DNA of 64,000 nt from positions 693,462 to 757,461 of the forward strand of contig JACAXG010000056.1 in NCBI GenBank assembly GCA_018881555.1, read 5' to 3'. Source of the DNA: Amblyornis subalaris (Eukaryota; Chordata; Aves; Passeriformes; Ptilonorhynchidae). Every line of letters begins with the position of its first letter. Position 1 is the stretch's first letter. The position numbers and the translations under genes are program-made. The notes below the pieces were generated by a model. It searched no databases, was not told where the DNA came from, and saw only the letters and a list, made by a program, of their open reading frames with translations. Shown in pieces: positions 35,116 to 49,239 of this stretch.

Positions 35116-38100
35116 CCCTGGTTTTTAGTGGCACTGTTGGAGGGTTATATTGAGCTATGATCATTTTTCACTTGACCCAGTGTAGGTGCATTTCAGGGGT
35201 TGCCAGATCAAACCCCTGTGCCTGAGCCTGTCACGTGTCGGTATTTGAACGTGTGGTGAGGAGATATCAGGCCAGTCATATGGTGGTGTTTTACAACTGC
35301 TTGATACCGACNTGGTTAACCAGTTCAGGGCAATACCAACTCACCCAACACACACCAACAAGGGTTTCCATCTTATAACATGGCTCATCTGCACTAGAGT
35401 GGCGTCAGGGAGCTGCTCCTGCCATACCCTATCTCTGCCCCTTGCACCACCACAAAAACCCAAAAGCCTTTAAGTTAAGAGGTTGTTTCAATATTTTGTT
35501 TATCTTTTTTTAGTCTTTGGCCGTTGTCACGGACAGTGTTGAAATGCAAGGAACTGTATCTTTGCTCAGTGGTTCTCCTTCCCAAATTGCTACAGCTCTG
35601 GGGGAAGGTGAGCTTTCAGAAGGATGTCTCTGTGCTGTGATGCACTGCCTTGGTCCCCCTTTCTGATTCCGGGGAACATGACCATGTTACAGGTCCTTGT
35701 AGCCAGCCTTGGGGTTTTCCTGGTTTTCTGAGCCTCCCCCTTAATGACCACTGTGATTTTGCCTTGCCCCAGGGTTCAGTGCAGCCTGTTATTTCACTGA
35801 CCTCCTTGTCCAAACTGCTGGGTTGGAAGACAAGAGCCCCAGAGTTTCCACCCAGTGATCCTCACAGCTTCTCCTCTCCATCACCTTCATCTCCTTCCTG
35901 ACAGGTTTAGTTACTCAGAAATGCCATTGCCATAGTCAGTCCTGGCTTGAGACAGGAGGGGGAACAGATGATCTCTCCTTCAGCCTGAACTATAATTCTT
36001 CCTATTTAGATTTTGTGGTCGGGGTGCTGGGTAATTTCTTGCAGTGGAGAGCTGAATTTAGAGTAAGCANTATGTGATGGTCCTCCCTGCCTCTGGATCC
36101 ACGAGCATCCAGTGCAGTGCAGGTGATTCCGGAAAAGTGCTTTCCTCTACATCCCCTTCTTAAGGCCATAAGGCTGCTTTTGGCTTCAGGTCTGACCTTC
36201 ACCAACTAACTGTGCCATCAGGCTGTTGGCAATAAAACCCTGTATGATGCAGGGTGGTTCTTGCTTCAACAAGTGTCCCAGTGAAGCCAGGTGAGGGCTG
36301 TGCAGAGAGTTACAGGCTGATGCTAAGGCTGCTGACTCTGTGGTAGCTGGCAACACCTTTAGCAAGCCTCCCGTCAGAAATCGGGACCAAGCCCAGCCAG
36401 GTTGGAGTCTAAGGCAGCATGGTGTGAAAAGCTGTTTTCAAATTCAGCTGATTAAATCCCCAGCACACGTGTATGCTCCAGTACAGCTGGGCTTAACGAA
36501 ACCATAAATTGAGACCATCTGACATCTGGCCATAAAAAATGATGAATTGATGACTGAATGAATTATTTGCTCTTTCATCCTATCTAGACTCTGATCTACA
36601 TTAACTAAACCAGTCGGTGCAACTTTCCTAAATTGTTTTTAAATTGACCTAATTAAAGCAGTGAGAGTACATAGTGGAGCTGTAGTTAACCCAATTTAAC
36701 CCTTCCTTAAATCAATTANGCTAGAATTCAGTAATTTGCAGGCAGAAGCTAAAACAATTCAAGAAAGAGTTGGGACAGGTTAAGCACCCTTGCAGTGCAG
36801 GTGTGCATTGCACTACACTAACTAAACTCTATCTAGTGCATGTTGCAAAGTCACCAGACCACAGCCAATGTCACCCACTCATTGCCTCCTGGTTCCTTTG
36901 ATGGACTGAATTGTTCTCCAACTGGTCCATAAAGGCATCACCTCCAGTTCCCTCCTGGCCTCTTTCCAGCTAAGTATCAACTGTCTCTTCCAGAAAACAG
37001 GAAGATAAACATAAACCAAAAGGAGAGTGAGACATGGAAAAGCAAGCAAGGATTTACTAGGAAGCCAAGTATGTGGAGATAAAGCCTCAGGAGAAATAGA
37101 AGCAGGCAATGAGTGAGGAGATGGGAGCAGGCACTGGGGCACTCAAAATAAATACCAGAGAAGTATCTGCTGCTGCTCTCAGCAGGAAAGCAGAAACCTG
37201 GCAGAAACCTGGACAGAAAGCACAGCCAGCACAAGCTTGCAGACCATGCCCATGGTGATGAACCAGTGTCAGGCAGAGCACCTCCAGGTGCAGAAAGGAA
37301 ACCTGATCCTTGTGAAACCAGGTGGGAAGAAGTCACCTGGGAGAGAGCATTAAGGGAGGGTAAGAGTCAGCAGAGCCTTTTACAGACGGTAGCACTGCTG
37401 TGGGGATAAGGATATGTCCTGCTATTGTGCTGCTATCAGAAGCAGTGCCAGGTCACTGTGCAGTCAGTTGAACAATGTCCTGCTACAGAGAAAACAGGTT
37501 CTGCTGAAGCATTTTTATTCATTAACAAAGGGAACTGAGGGGTGAGGAGGTGGCAGCGAGTCACTCTGCTGATGTGACAGCCCCAGAAACACCGCCTGGG
37601 AAAGGGGGATTTAAGGAGCAAGGTGGTCGCTGCAAGTCTGGTTGCTCAATACACCTGGTCGACAGCCAAAGCATGGAAGGAGAAAGTAAACACTTTCTGC
37701 CTGACCTGTGTGCTGCGTCCATTGTACAGCATGATACATTGAGCAGGCTGAAGGCCAACAGGAGGCACATCCAGAAAGCTGCTGGAAGCGGGGCCAGACG
37801 CGCACGGTGGTCTGTGCAGAGCAGAGCCGGGTGCACTGTGCAGGCTGGGAAGCAGTCTGATTAATGTAGGAGACATGCACATGGCAGTAAAACCAGAGGG
37901 ATGCTGCCAAGCTGCGAGGAGAAAGTAAATTCCATTAGGAAGGTGANATTTTTTTGTTCCAGTTGTACACTGGAATCTCCACATGCATTCTTCCAGTGCC
38001 GGCAGAGACAAAAAGCAGCTGTAGATAAGCCAAAATTAAACATCAGAGAGCTGCATGTGCCCTACCTGGCAGGTCTGAACAAAGTAAACTCTATCCTTAC

Positions 38101-41100
38101 TGCTAAAGATAAAGCTTATTCCTGAATTATTTTTAGCATTATTTCCATAGAAGCCACAGTAACTGTNGGGGCACACCTGTATTTCACAAGGAGCACCACT
38201 GACCCTAGGGATACNACATCTTGCCCTCAAAATGGGGAACAGAGAAGGATCTGGCCAGCTGTATGCAGAGCATCAGGTAAAAGCAAGTGTAGAANAATGA
38301 CATGATCATTGGTATTAGATAACAAATAGGTCTCCCAGCTAATTCTTGTTGTTGCAAATGTTTTTGGCAGTGTCATTTTAAGCAGACAGCAGGAGGAGCA
38401 AGGCACTGGTGCATCTCNATTTGCTACAGGACGACTGGAGAAATATCACTTTTAAGGGGATATATGCAATACCATTTTTAATGTGTTACTGATGATAAAG
38501 GGTCATAAAATTTATAAGTTTTTGTTTGATTTTTTTTTAGATGATCTTTGTTTAATGAAAAGCTATGGCAGATTCATTGCAAAACAAACTGTAGTCATTA
38601 GAAGTTAAAAAGAAAATGAAGTTGTTGCTCTCAGGTGCTAAAACAAGACCTATAACAATAGTCACCATCTTTACCCAGCCCATCTGGGGGGGTTATGAAG
38701 CTGGTGCTGAGAACTTTCTGTGGTCTGAGTCTTCTGGGACTTCAAGGCAAAATTCTTTTCACCCCACCTTCACACACAAGCAATGTCAAACCGTGTCATT
38801 TGCAAAGACAGGAAGCACTAAGGGCGCTTACACTGAATTAGATTACATCTTCACCAGACCTGTTAGAAGCATTTCTGCTGTATTAAAACTCCACTTTTCT
38901 TTTTTGCTAGGGATAAGTAAATGTGGCTGGTAAGTAAACTGTGCTCTGCCTTCTTACCACTAACTAAATAGTAGCAGTATTGGTTGAAAAGAAAGCCAAA
39001 TACCTCATTTTCCAAGAGAGCTATCCACCTTACTCTTCATATCTTTCATGAGAAGCAAAGAAATGCTGCCCATCCCCAACAACAGGTAAGTTATCAAAAG
39101 TATATAGATATGAATTTAATTACTAAAGGGTATAGTTCTGTTATCAACAACATTTATAATTCTAACCTGGTTTAAATAGCTGTATTCTATGGCTCTTCTG
39201 TGTGGTTTGCAAACTGGTGACTCCCCGTGAACTCAGATTAATTTTTACAACTCTGCTTGCTGCTGCTGCTGCTGAAGAAAAGATGTGATGAGGTGACTCA
39301 CTGCCACACTTGTGCATGAGTCATCTGAAACATCACATTTTTTCATCCCCAGTTCTGCAAATCCCTATTCCTGTAATGACTAATTAATTGAAATTTTTTT
39401 TTTTAGGTTTTTTTTCCCACTCTAGTCTTTTCATACTGTTCAACCTTGCTCAAGGCTTAAGGCAAGATCTGTGTATCTGCTTGCCTGACCTTGTTTATCT
39501 GAAATTTGATGCTGGTTCCTCTTGAGGTTCATCTGACCCAGCCTCCAGGCCTCCCACAGTGATGTGGATATTTGAGCCAGACGTTCTGGTCTTCCTTTGG
39601 CAGCGGCCAAGAGAAATAGGCATGCTTAAGGTAGGATCGACCCTCCTTCATGTAGCAAGGTCTGCCGCAGGGTCATAAGGCCCCTACACTACTAGTAGGA
39701 GCCCACAATCATATGTGATTGCATCAAACATCTCTTAAAATCAAGGAGGAAAATTGCAATGAATTTTATGATGTCTTTTCATTACTGNCTATGGTAGACA
39801 CATTTGTCAACACACCCACAGCAAGTGCAGTCGCTGCTGGTGAATGATACTCCAGCAAATGCTCTGGGAGAGCATCCCACCAATTTTTCACTCAAAATAA
39901 AAGTCACAGAAAACATTTAAAGACTGAGTCTGGCCCCTGTGGCCACAGCTGTGGTGAACGTCCTTAGTGCTTGCTGTTCATTATGGAACAGAAAATTAGG
40001 ATAATAAGCAAATTCTGGATTTCCCCTAAAGCCACTTCACCCTTGTGCTTGTTAATGCTTTGCTTTCACTCTAATGCTTTTAAACTAGTAAACTTCAGAA
40101 CAGTAAGTATTTAATAGTGACATAAGTGCATTTCCATTTGGAGAGGGAAATAAACTATAATGACGTGAGGATGTTTATACTAAAATATTTGTGGCTTTTC
40201 CTGGTACGATGCCTCTGCGAAAGAAAACCTCATGCAAACACGAAAGTTCATACCCNTAATTAAAGCAGTTATAATCTTTACAAGGGATTACAACACCAAA
40301 GGCCAGGCTGACATCCCCGAAGTCCTACTGACAAAGCTTGCTGCCTGTTGCCTTGCTTTCGGCCATGCCAGAAAAGCTCCTGGCAAGTGAATTGGAAGCA
40401 CTTTCAGAGGCAGAACCGCNGTGTTGCTCAGCTGCTCTGGTGCCTGTGGCACTGCGGTACCGGCACCGCCGCCACAGCGAAGCCACCACGCAAGGCTGCC
40501 GTGCCTTAGCTCTGCTCTTCTTGAAGTGTTAAACACTCCCCTAGGCCTACAAAGGGAATTCTTTATCAAAACTAACTTTAGGGCTAAGAAAGGGCTCATT
40601 GGTCTCTAATCAGAGGAAAGGGAAAAAGTCTGTAAAGGGGCATTTAAGCAACCAGTCTCTCTTCCATATTAATATTTCCCACAGGTTTTGGAAAGACTTC
40701 TCTTTTTGCTGCCATTGTCAGCACACAGATTGCTGGCCAGTTAAAGTCTCAGCTCAAAATAAAAGAGGCTTGGGTTGACCTCAGGTTGCATCCNAGAGAA
40801 GGAAATGTCTTGGCTTGGCTCAGGTTGCCATGGAAGGAAGCGGTGTGGGCAACCGCCAGAGAGATGGCAACTGCTGTTTGGACAGAAGGGATAATGGGCA
40901 AAAAGGGAATATGGCAGGGAAAGAGCAATGCTGGTGGAGGGGGATGATACTGCAATGCTGCTGGAGGGAAAGGAAAAACCAGGAAAAGATCTGGTCCCTC
41001 TCTCACGCTTTGTGCTGCGATGTGGGGCAGGGAGGGGCAGCTCTTGAGGTACATTACAGGATACTCTGTGACATCCTCTCTATCTGNGAGGCAGAGAGCT

Positions 41101-44059
41101 CTCAGCAAAGCAAGGCAATGTGAACTGCTGCNACATTCACATGCTCCAGAGTACATCAGTCCATCCTAAGTGTTCACCATGTTCCTGTAGAACTGGTGTC
41201 CTGTGGTTGTCAGCTCATGGAGATCATGTGTGTTACTATGCAAGGCTTAAAAATAATATTCAAGCAAGGTGAATGATTGCTTTTTCTTGACAACAAACAA
41301 TGCAAAAATAACAATATGCATTTCTGNTTGTGTTTTTAAACACAGCATGCTTCCCACAAATTATTTTGATGGTTTGTCATTCAACACACCTCTTGAAAGC
41401 AAAGACTAAACCTCCAGTATTCCCTCTTAGTCTGGCCACAGAGCTCTATTTGTACTGCTGCTTCACTGAGGCAGCATCTAAACACCATGGAGCTCTCAGC
41501 CTTTAGCCACTGTCTCCCAGCAACAAACCTTGCAGCAGACGGTGTTCAGAAACAACATACATTCCAAAAATGCTTTTTTTTTTTCCCCAACAGAAATAAA
41601 AACAAAAGGGAAACAAAATGAGAAAGAATAGACAATGCAAATTTAAATCAAAGTAAAAACATACAGACGGAGCACCCAAAGCATGGAGAAGGTGCCTCCA
41701 AGCAATGTTGCANCTGGGTTTTCAGGTTACATGCTTTTGCAGGAAGAATTCTCTATAAATCTTTTACAGCAGCAAAACCACATAATTCTGCTTCTCAATC
41801 TGAAATGCCACNTCTTAAGCAAGTCGTTTGGCAGCAGTGGGAAGGGTAAAACTGGCATGTGTTGGCTCAAGGCATTTGGTTTTGAACCAGCCTAGCTGGC
41901 AAATAACGCTCTTCTCAGCTTTCAGAGCTGATTTATCCTGGCTCAGGCACAACTCTGGCACTACTNCAGTGTTATTAGTGAGTGAGCGTGATTTAACATT
42001 TGTACATTTCTAGGAAGAGCAGCTTTAATTCTGCTCTCAGGATAAGACATCTTCCACACACAGGGAGTGTTGGTGGTCTTAGAGAGGATGGCAGGTGAGT
42101 CCACCCTAGAAGCACNGCTGGGCCCCCAACTCTAAATGCACACCTTGCCTCTTGCCTCCGTATTCTTAGGGCAAGACATGGGTGCCTGCTGGTCCCTGTT
42201 GTAACATTTCCCCAGATTTACAGAGAAAAAGTGGAAGGAAGCTCTTTTCCCCTAATCTGTTGAACCAAATAATCTGATTTAACAATGACTTGGAGTGGCC
42301 NGTTTTGATAAGTACTCCTCAAAAGCAAACCTGAAGCTGAGAATGGGGGAAAAGAAAGAAATAACTAAGAAGATGGTTTGNACCTGCGCCCAAGGTGCTC
42401 TGGTGATGCGTGACTGCACACCTGACCATGTGATGGCAGACTGGTGGGTCCCAGACCACGCTGCCCTTGCCGGACTTGGCACAGGTGGGGGAATGGAGAC
42501 ATTTGCTGGGGCAAATGTTCGACAGAATAGCCTTGTTTCTGGAGAAGAGGGGTCGGTTATGGGACTTCTGTGCTTGGTATGTGAGATGTGCCAACACTGC
42601 CCAGTGCTGCATTGATAACCCCATGCTCTCAGAACTTGTGTCCCTCCCCTCTGGGCACCAGAGAGCAGCCTCACATCTCTGTGGTATGAAAACGGGACTG
42701 TTTTGATCTGTCCCTCACACAGTCTCCATCTTTCCTGTTCTTTTTCAAACCTTTTAATTGTTTTGTCCTGCTCTGATTCCTATTATGGCACAGTAAAACT
42801 GTGTGCTGTGCAGAGCATGCTTTATTTAATTCGTTATGCAGTTCAGAGAAGTAAAAGAAACTCTTCAAGAACAGATCCTCAGCAGATCCTGAAAACCCTG
42901 GATAAACTCTTGACACAGCCAAGCACTATTTATTCACAACATAACACAAAGCAGGACCCTGTCTGCCTGNGGCACATTGTCAAAATACGCTCTTCACGCT
43001 TTCTGCAGCTGAGAAAAGCCTTGATGGGTTGTGGTAATTGCTCTTGCATCTGTCAGGCAATGCTAAATCAGCTCTCATCCTCCTCATTACTCCTCTGGGC
43101 TTACAGAAAGCANAGAAAATGCAACACATGTCAACAGAAACAGACATGTTTGGGTGTGTTTGGGTGGTTGGAGGTCAATGGTCAACCCTTCAGTGTCTCA
43201 CATAAGCAAAACTCCCCCTCTTCCCAAAGCAAAGCCACAGACTTTGATCTCAGGGCATCTCCTGGGACCTGCCCTGCAGATGTGACTGTGGTTCAGCAGT
43301 TGNAGCACTGCTGCCCAGTTATGCATTATATATGTTACGCCCAGACAGAGTTAACTTAGGAATTTATGTTAGGTAAAAACACTTCTGACAGAGCACGCAC
43401 TAATGNGATCAACAGCTTGCATGTCTGCTCAGTTTTCCAGATCTTACCACTGCCTGAAAAGAAGCCCTTCTAGCCCTGAAGCACAGCTAATAAAGCACTT
43501 TCCTCTTCTACAACAGCTTTACGTCCACATCAGCCTGACAGTGTTTGTGCCGGGCAGCTGTAGCCATAGTGCAGTTCTCTATTTTTATCCATTTGCTATC
43601 TGTGGCAGCTCACAGCCTTACTCACAGCAAGTTGCCATTCTGCTGCACACACTAAGGAAGTATTTTTTGCCTCTGGCNCATCTGGAATACAGCCCAGGTA
43701 GCAGCAGCGGTCTTGGAGGCTGCTGAGAGGAAGGGATGAGAGGTTTCCTTCAATCATAGCCTCGTTAGTCTCTTCCTTTTCACTGTTCCAATCACTGTGG
43801 GTCTGGTTTACCTCAAGCAAAGCTGCTGTGAAGATTTAGAGTGATGGTTTTCTCACCTGTGAAGTGCTTTTTAGCTGCCCACAGCAAGCTGAATCAGTGA
43901 AGACACTGGTTCTGCCTTGCAAAGCTGGCACCACAAATTGGCTGTATTTTGTGTGTCTGAGCATGGGCATGAATGAGCATAGGCTTGCCATCACATAGCA
44001 GCANAATATTAATCTATGTCATTTAAATGTACACAGGAAAGGATGAAGGTCAAGTTAAG
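35116..44059. other. intergenic, nothing recognised
   Basis: This is about 9 kb without recognised genes. It includes a six-unit TGC run near 39258-39274, a TAAT/ATTA-rich stretch near 36540-36740, and a 218-codon open frame at 42703-43359 with no recognisable domain. Isolated N bases are scattered throughout. Confidence 0.6.
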
Positions 44060-44408
44060 GGATTGCTTGAGAGATCTGATTGCAGCCCTCCAATACCTGT
44101 GAGGACGTCACNAAAAAGGAGGCTCCTCACTGGGGTCCCTGCTGGGAGGATGAAGAGACAATGGCCATCAGTTGAAACACAAGAGGTTCTGATCAGATAT
44201 AAGGAAACTTTTTCACTGTGACAACACTCAAGCAGTGGNGCAGCTTGCCCAGGGAGATTGTGCAAACTCCATCCTTGGAGATTTTCAAGTCCCAACTGGA
44301 CAACATGTTGAGTAACTTGGTCTGACATCAGAGCCAATCCTGCTTTAAGGAGATTGGAGAAGGGATCTCCTGAAATCCATTCTAACGCAAATTACCATAT
44401 GATTCTAA
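44060..44408 (+). repeat. older CR1 LINE 3' fragment, sense
   Basis: The blocks atataaggaaactttttcac, gcagcttgcccagggagatt, ccatccttggagattttcaa, and the ending gggatctcctgaaatccat with gattcta match the 3' region of older CR1 subfamilies. The copy is diverged and about 350 bp long. Confidence 0.85.
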
Positions 44409-46149
44409 TGTATGTTATTTATCCACAGAGTAGCTTATCTACAAAATGGTAGACAAGCTGCCTTGAAAGTTTGAGTAACTGATAAAGAACNGCACAGAAT
44501 GGAGTGTGGTCTGTGGTGTGTACATTCTTCCTATTCAACAATTCTTTTTCTAGGTCTCTGCTTCAGATATACCAAAGTTTACAGAGGATGTGCTAAGCAA
44601 ACAGGCTGACCAAAACCACAGTGTTGAAATTTAAACCAGCAGGCGATAAGTGCTTATGCTTCACTCTGAAGAACTCTAATTTGCCTAAACAAAATTCATG
44701 AACAAAATNACAAATTGTATCAGTGATTTTTATTGGAAGTCAAAGATAACTGCTACAGAAACTGCACAAGAATTAGTAATGTTCTAGAAGAAAAAAGGTA
44801 AAATTCACTTAAGTTAAAAAGAAAGCTTGCTAAACAAATCTACAGACNGTTCCTTTTACTTGATGTTTTAGATTGATTCAGTTTCTATCTTAATTTGGAC
44901 ATTTCCANGAAGGGCTGGGGCAAGGGAGAAAGAAGAAGAAAGAAGCTAGAAAAGTCTTTTTGACTCAGGCTGCTATGATAGTATTTAATATTTCTGGAGT
45001 GGCGGACCACAGACAGTCTGTGGCCCCAGCACACCTCCTGACCAGCTAAGCCACAGAGGAGGAGCTGTGACAGCCTCCCATGGCTGTTTGTCACAACAGG
45101 CTGGATGCTTCTCTCCTCTCAGACTGCTTCACTCAACGTGCTCTTCTCTTAGATTTCTTAGAAAAACTCTTAGACATCTACAATATCATAAAATGATTTA
45201 AGGTTATATTTGCTGTCTGTTACTAATGCTTTGTGGCATTAGGTAATTGCTTAATTGAGCATTTAGAAGAGCATTAATATATTTTTCTCTGAAAATCGTA
45301 CCTGGTAAAAGGACACAAATCATACCTGGTCTACCATCATTATAAATTACATGCTTGTATTGATACTTCTTTACTCCAATAGTCCTAAGCCTGTCTGCAC
45401 CAGTTAAAATGGGAAATATGAATATTTCTATTCTGTTTCCCATTAATTCACGAAGCCATCTTAGATGGTTGAAGAATAAGAAACTGCTCTGCATCCACCC
45501 CTTTAGACCACTGACTTCTCCACCATACAATGTATTGTTTTTCTCCAGAGCAGCACACTACATCTAACATGACTCCTTCTGTGTAGGTTGTAGTTAGGAT
45601 TGCACTGACAACTTGCATTTCCCTGGAACTCAGAAAGGCACTACACCTACAAGTGATAATTTGTTTTTAATGCTTCTGGGAAGAATGCATTAAAGATTTT
45701 AACGAGATGATTTTTTTTCCCAAATAGTAAGCAGTGCCAAAAATGCATGCAGGCTTAAATAAAGTANTAAAACCAGTGAAAACGGTGAAAGGCAATGACA
45801 AAAAGGAGGTGCAGAAACCCTACACAATTACTTAATGACCAGAAATAGTTTGGGGAGATTATAACAGCTGGATGATCTGGGGTTGGGAGGTAAAAATAAT
45901 CCTAAATTTATAGAAACCAATATTGGGTTGTCTGAAAGCTCCACTCCAGCCCAGCAGTTTCTGACAGCAATTTATAAGATGTGAATAGGAAGACAGCAAG
46001 AACAGNGCAAACATGCTCTGTACTTCCCCAAAATGTCTTACCAGCTCCAGCAACTTACAAGTCAGGAACTTGCTGAGTTAGATCAAGAGACTCNGATGAT
46101 TCTTTTTAAGCCCATGCAAAGTTTTGGTATCCACTATACCCTGAAGCAA
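44409..46149. other. intergenic, nothing recognised
   Basis: This is AT-rich sequence with no recognised genes or repeats. Open frames are at most about 108 codons. Confidence 0.6.
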
Positions 46150-48270
46150 AGACGTCTAGCTTAACTGTGAGCTGAATGAAGCATTATCTCCACTTGTTTG
46201 TTTTGAGCCTTCCGGGTTCTACTTTCATTTGCTGTACCTCAGTTCTCGTGTCTGGTAAGTCAGTGAACAGTCTGGATTCCTGGTCCTTATTTGGATCTCT
46301 GAAGAATTTACATTTGATATTATCTCCCCTCCACTGCAGACTGAAGAGACCCAGCTGAGTTAGCCATGACCCCTTTGGAAGACCTCCTACTGTTTTTCAT
46401 AATTTTATTAATTTTTTTTTAATCCTTTCCAGTTCTACCATACTATTTTTGAGATAGGGACACTAGAACTGCATAGGTAATTAAAGATGCAGGTGTAACA
46501 GGGATATACACAATGGCACTTTTTCTATTTATCTCTATTTCTCTCTTAATAAATTTTAACAATAATCATAACAGTTCTCAATTTCTGTTTTGATCACTAC
46601 TGAGCCCTGAGTTGATATTCTCACAGAACCACCTCTCATAACCTCAAGGTCTTTTTCCTCAGTGGTAAAAGTCAACTCAAAGTTCCTCAGTATATATGTA
46701 AAATCAGGATTGTTTTTTTCTCGTATGTCAGCCTTGAATATTTATCAGATTTTTCATATTTATCAGATTTTAATTTTATCCGCCTTTTTGCCACGAACTC
46801 TATTAGTAACATAAAGTCATTCTGTTTTCCTCAGTTAGCCCTAAGCTCATTATCATCAGCACATTTTGTAAATCACTATCCACCTCCATTGCTATCACTT
46901 ATTTGTCCATGTTTCATATCCATTAGCAGCCTTATTTTTTACTTCCTTTGGGGAGGAATCTTACTGACTGCTTTTGGAAACCATCATAGACATTAACTGA
47001 ATCTTTGTGGTGCATGAGCTTCTTGAGTTCTGCACAGAGAGCTTTCCTGAGACACTAATTTGCTTTAAAAAAGCCATAATGACTTTCCCTAACGCATCAT
47101 CTTCTCCACGTGCCCACTAAATATTTTCTGTTCTTCAGCATAATTTCTACTTATTTGTCTAGCAGGGACATCGGGCTTCCAGGTCTACAGCTTCCATAAT
47201 CTTCTCTGAAATCCTTTAAAAAATCTGGTGTCACATGAGCAACTCTCCAGACCTCTCTGATGCTGAGGTAGCTTTAAGTGAGAAGTTAGAGACAGCAGTT
47301 AGTACCTGAACAACTTTGTCTCTGAGCTGCTTGAAAACTCTTGGTTGAAGACCATCTGGTCTCAGCAGTTGGCTGCTGCTCACTTGTTAATGTGTTCCTT
47401 CATCTTTTATATTTACACTTTAATCTGAGACATGTTTTCCTAATTACTCCCCTTAAAGGAGCTTCCCAGTATTGGAGTTCACTCCACCCCATTCACAAAT
47501 GCAAAAATAAATTTAGCTTTTCTTTTATGGCCGTATCTTCTCCAGATGCTTTTTCTGTATATGGAACAATCTATTTGCCTTACAGAGCAGTCAAACTCCA
47601 GCAATCTCCACAATTTTTTCTAGGAAGGACTTGCTATTATTTTTTATAACTTTTGCAAGCTGACCCTGAAACCGCCTTCTGGCTGCTTATCACAATTTAA
47701 CCCACCGGAGGTTACAGTCCATTCTTTTAGCTCCCTTTTAATGAAAGGTGTGTCTTTTTTTATATTGCTCCTCTTTGGAGTGCAGGTCCAAAGCAGAATA
47801 CTACTCATTTTCTTTTTCGTGGTGCAACAAGGATGTTGAATCCAAGGATGCTACGGTTACTGCTACAGCGTGGGTCTTTGTCAATAATATTATGACTCTT
47901 TAGGACCAAACCAGGGATTGCTTTTCTTCTTCTGGCTTACCCATGAGAAGTCACAGATAGTTTCTACAATGTTAGATACAGCCTTACCCACCCCTGTGCC
48001 ATTTACCCAATTTAATTTGAGTTATTGAAGTAACTTATAATTGTGTTTCCTGCCTATCAGACTCTGATCTCCCTGCCTTGTTAGCTGGACTGGTGATGCA
48101 CTCCTAGTACTGCATTTTTCCTATTTATTTCTGGGACTTCAATCCACTGAGACTCTATCTATTCATTGACAGAATGAACTGCTAATTGGAGAATCCTCTA
48201 AGCTTTCTTTAAAATACAGCATCACTCATCCACTGTCATCCTTCGTCCTGCCTCAAAAATACAATACATG
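46150..48270 (-). repeat. long antisense relic of an old CR1/L3-like LINE
   Basis: Reading the plus strand, a series of blocks appears in the order expected for the reverse complement of a CR1/L3-like element. They are ctttccagttctaccatact followed by gacactagaactgcat, later a reverse-transcriptase-region block (gctttaaaaaagccataatg), then gaagaccatctggtctcag, then a 5' endonuclease-side tract. Many stops and indels show it has long been dead. About 2.1 kb is preserved. The call is based on remembered family patterns, so limits and subfamily are uncertain. Confidence 0.5.
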
Positions 48271-49239
48271 TCAAAATTGATTGTTCACTTTTCCTATCAG
48301 CTTTCAAAACATGAATATAATGCATCTTTGCTGCAGCTGCTCTTCTTCAAGGCTGCTTGCAAAGCCTGGCTGTCTCCTGGCCAAAGTCCAGTGTGACAGG
48401 CCCTGTGACACCCTTGTGCATGCCCGGCTGGACAGTCAGGGTCTTTATTTACATCTTCTGGCTTCATCTGAGAGTCCAAACTAATGAACAGTTGCTTGCA
48501 ATTAAGGAGGAGGACTGGCGGTAAGGGCTAATCCTATATAAATCTTCTGTCCTCAGTTGTGCCAGTGGCTGAAGCAATGGAGCAGGGAATGTTTTGTTTC
48601 TAATTTGTATATATTTTCTCTTGAATCGTTCAAAAAGTGACCAAGGATCTGCCCTGACTACAANGCAAACCACCAAACAGCCAACAGAACACAGAAGCAA
48701 TATCTCATCTGCTGTAGAGACCAAGAGATATAGTTTAGCAAGAACTGTGAAGAAAAGACCAATATAAGGATAAAAAACACATCTGTGTTTATCTTGTATA
48801 AAATTTGAAAGCATCTAACCCATCCTGCTTCAGGACATGCGCTCATCCATCCCTTACAGTAAGGGAACATTTATGCTCCTGTCAGAAAAGGGTGGTTGTT
48901 TCCAGACCTCCTTGTGCAGCAGTTCTTCTGTCAGGAAACAGATGTGGACCTCTACTGTTTCACTCCATTTTAATTGCGAATTACACCACAGGGACAGTTT
49001 TTTCCCACCTTCTCTAAGGGCAAGCTTTTCCCCTGTCTCCCCTGACTCAGCCTCTGCAGTGTGTTATGCACTGTAATACCAGCGCTGATAATTAGCAGCT
49101 GCCAGTCCCTGGAATTGCTGATCATTTTGCATCAATCCTCTACATTAGGGAACAATTTGTAGATACCACACCAATAAGTCAGATATTTTTNAAAAAAATA
49201 CATTTCCTAGCATCACACAGACTGTAATGACTTAATCCG
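48271..49239. other. intergenic, upstream of CpG island
   Basis: No gene or repeat was recognised. CpG frequency begins to rise only after about 49240. Confidence 0.6.
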
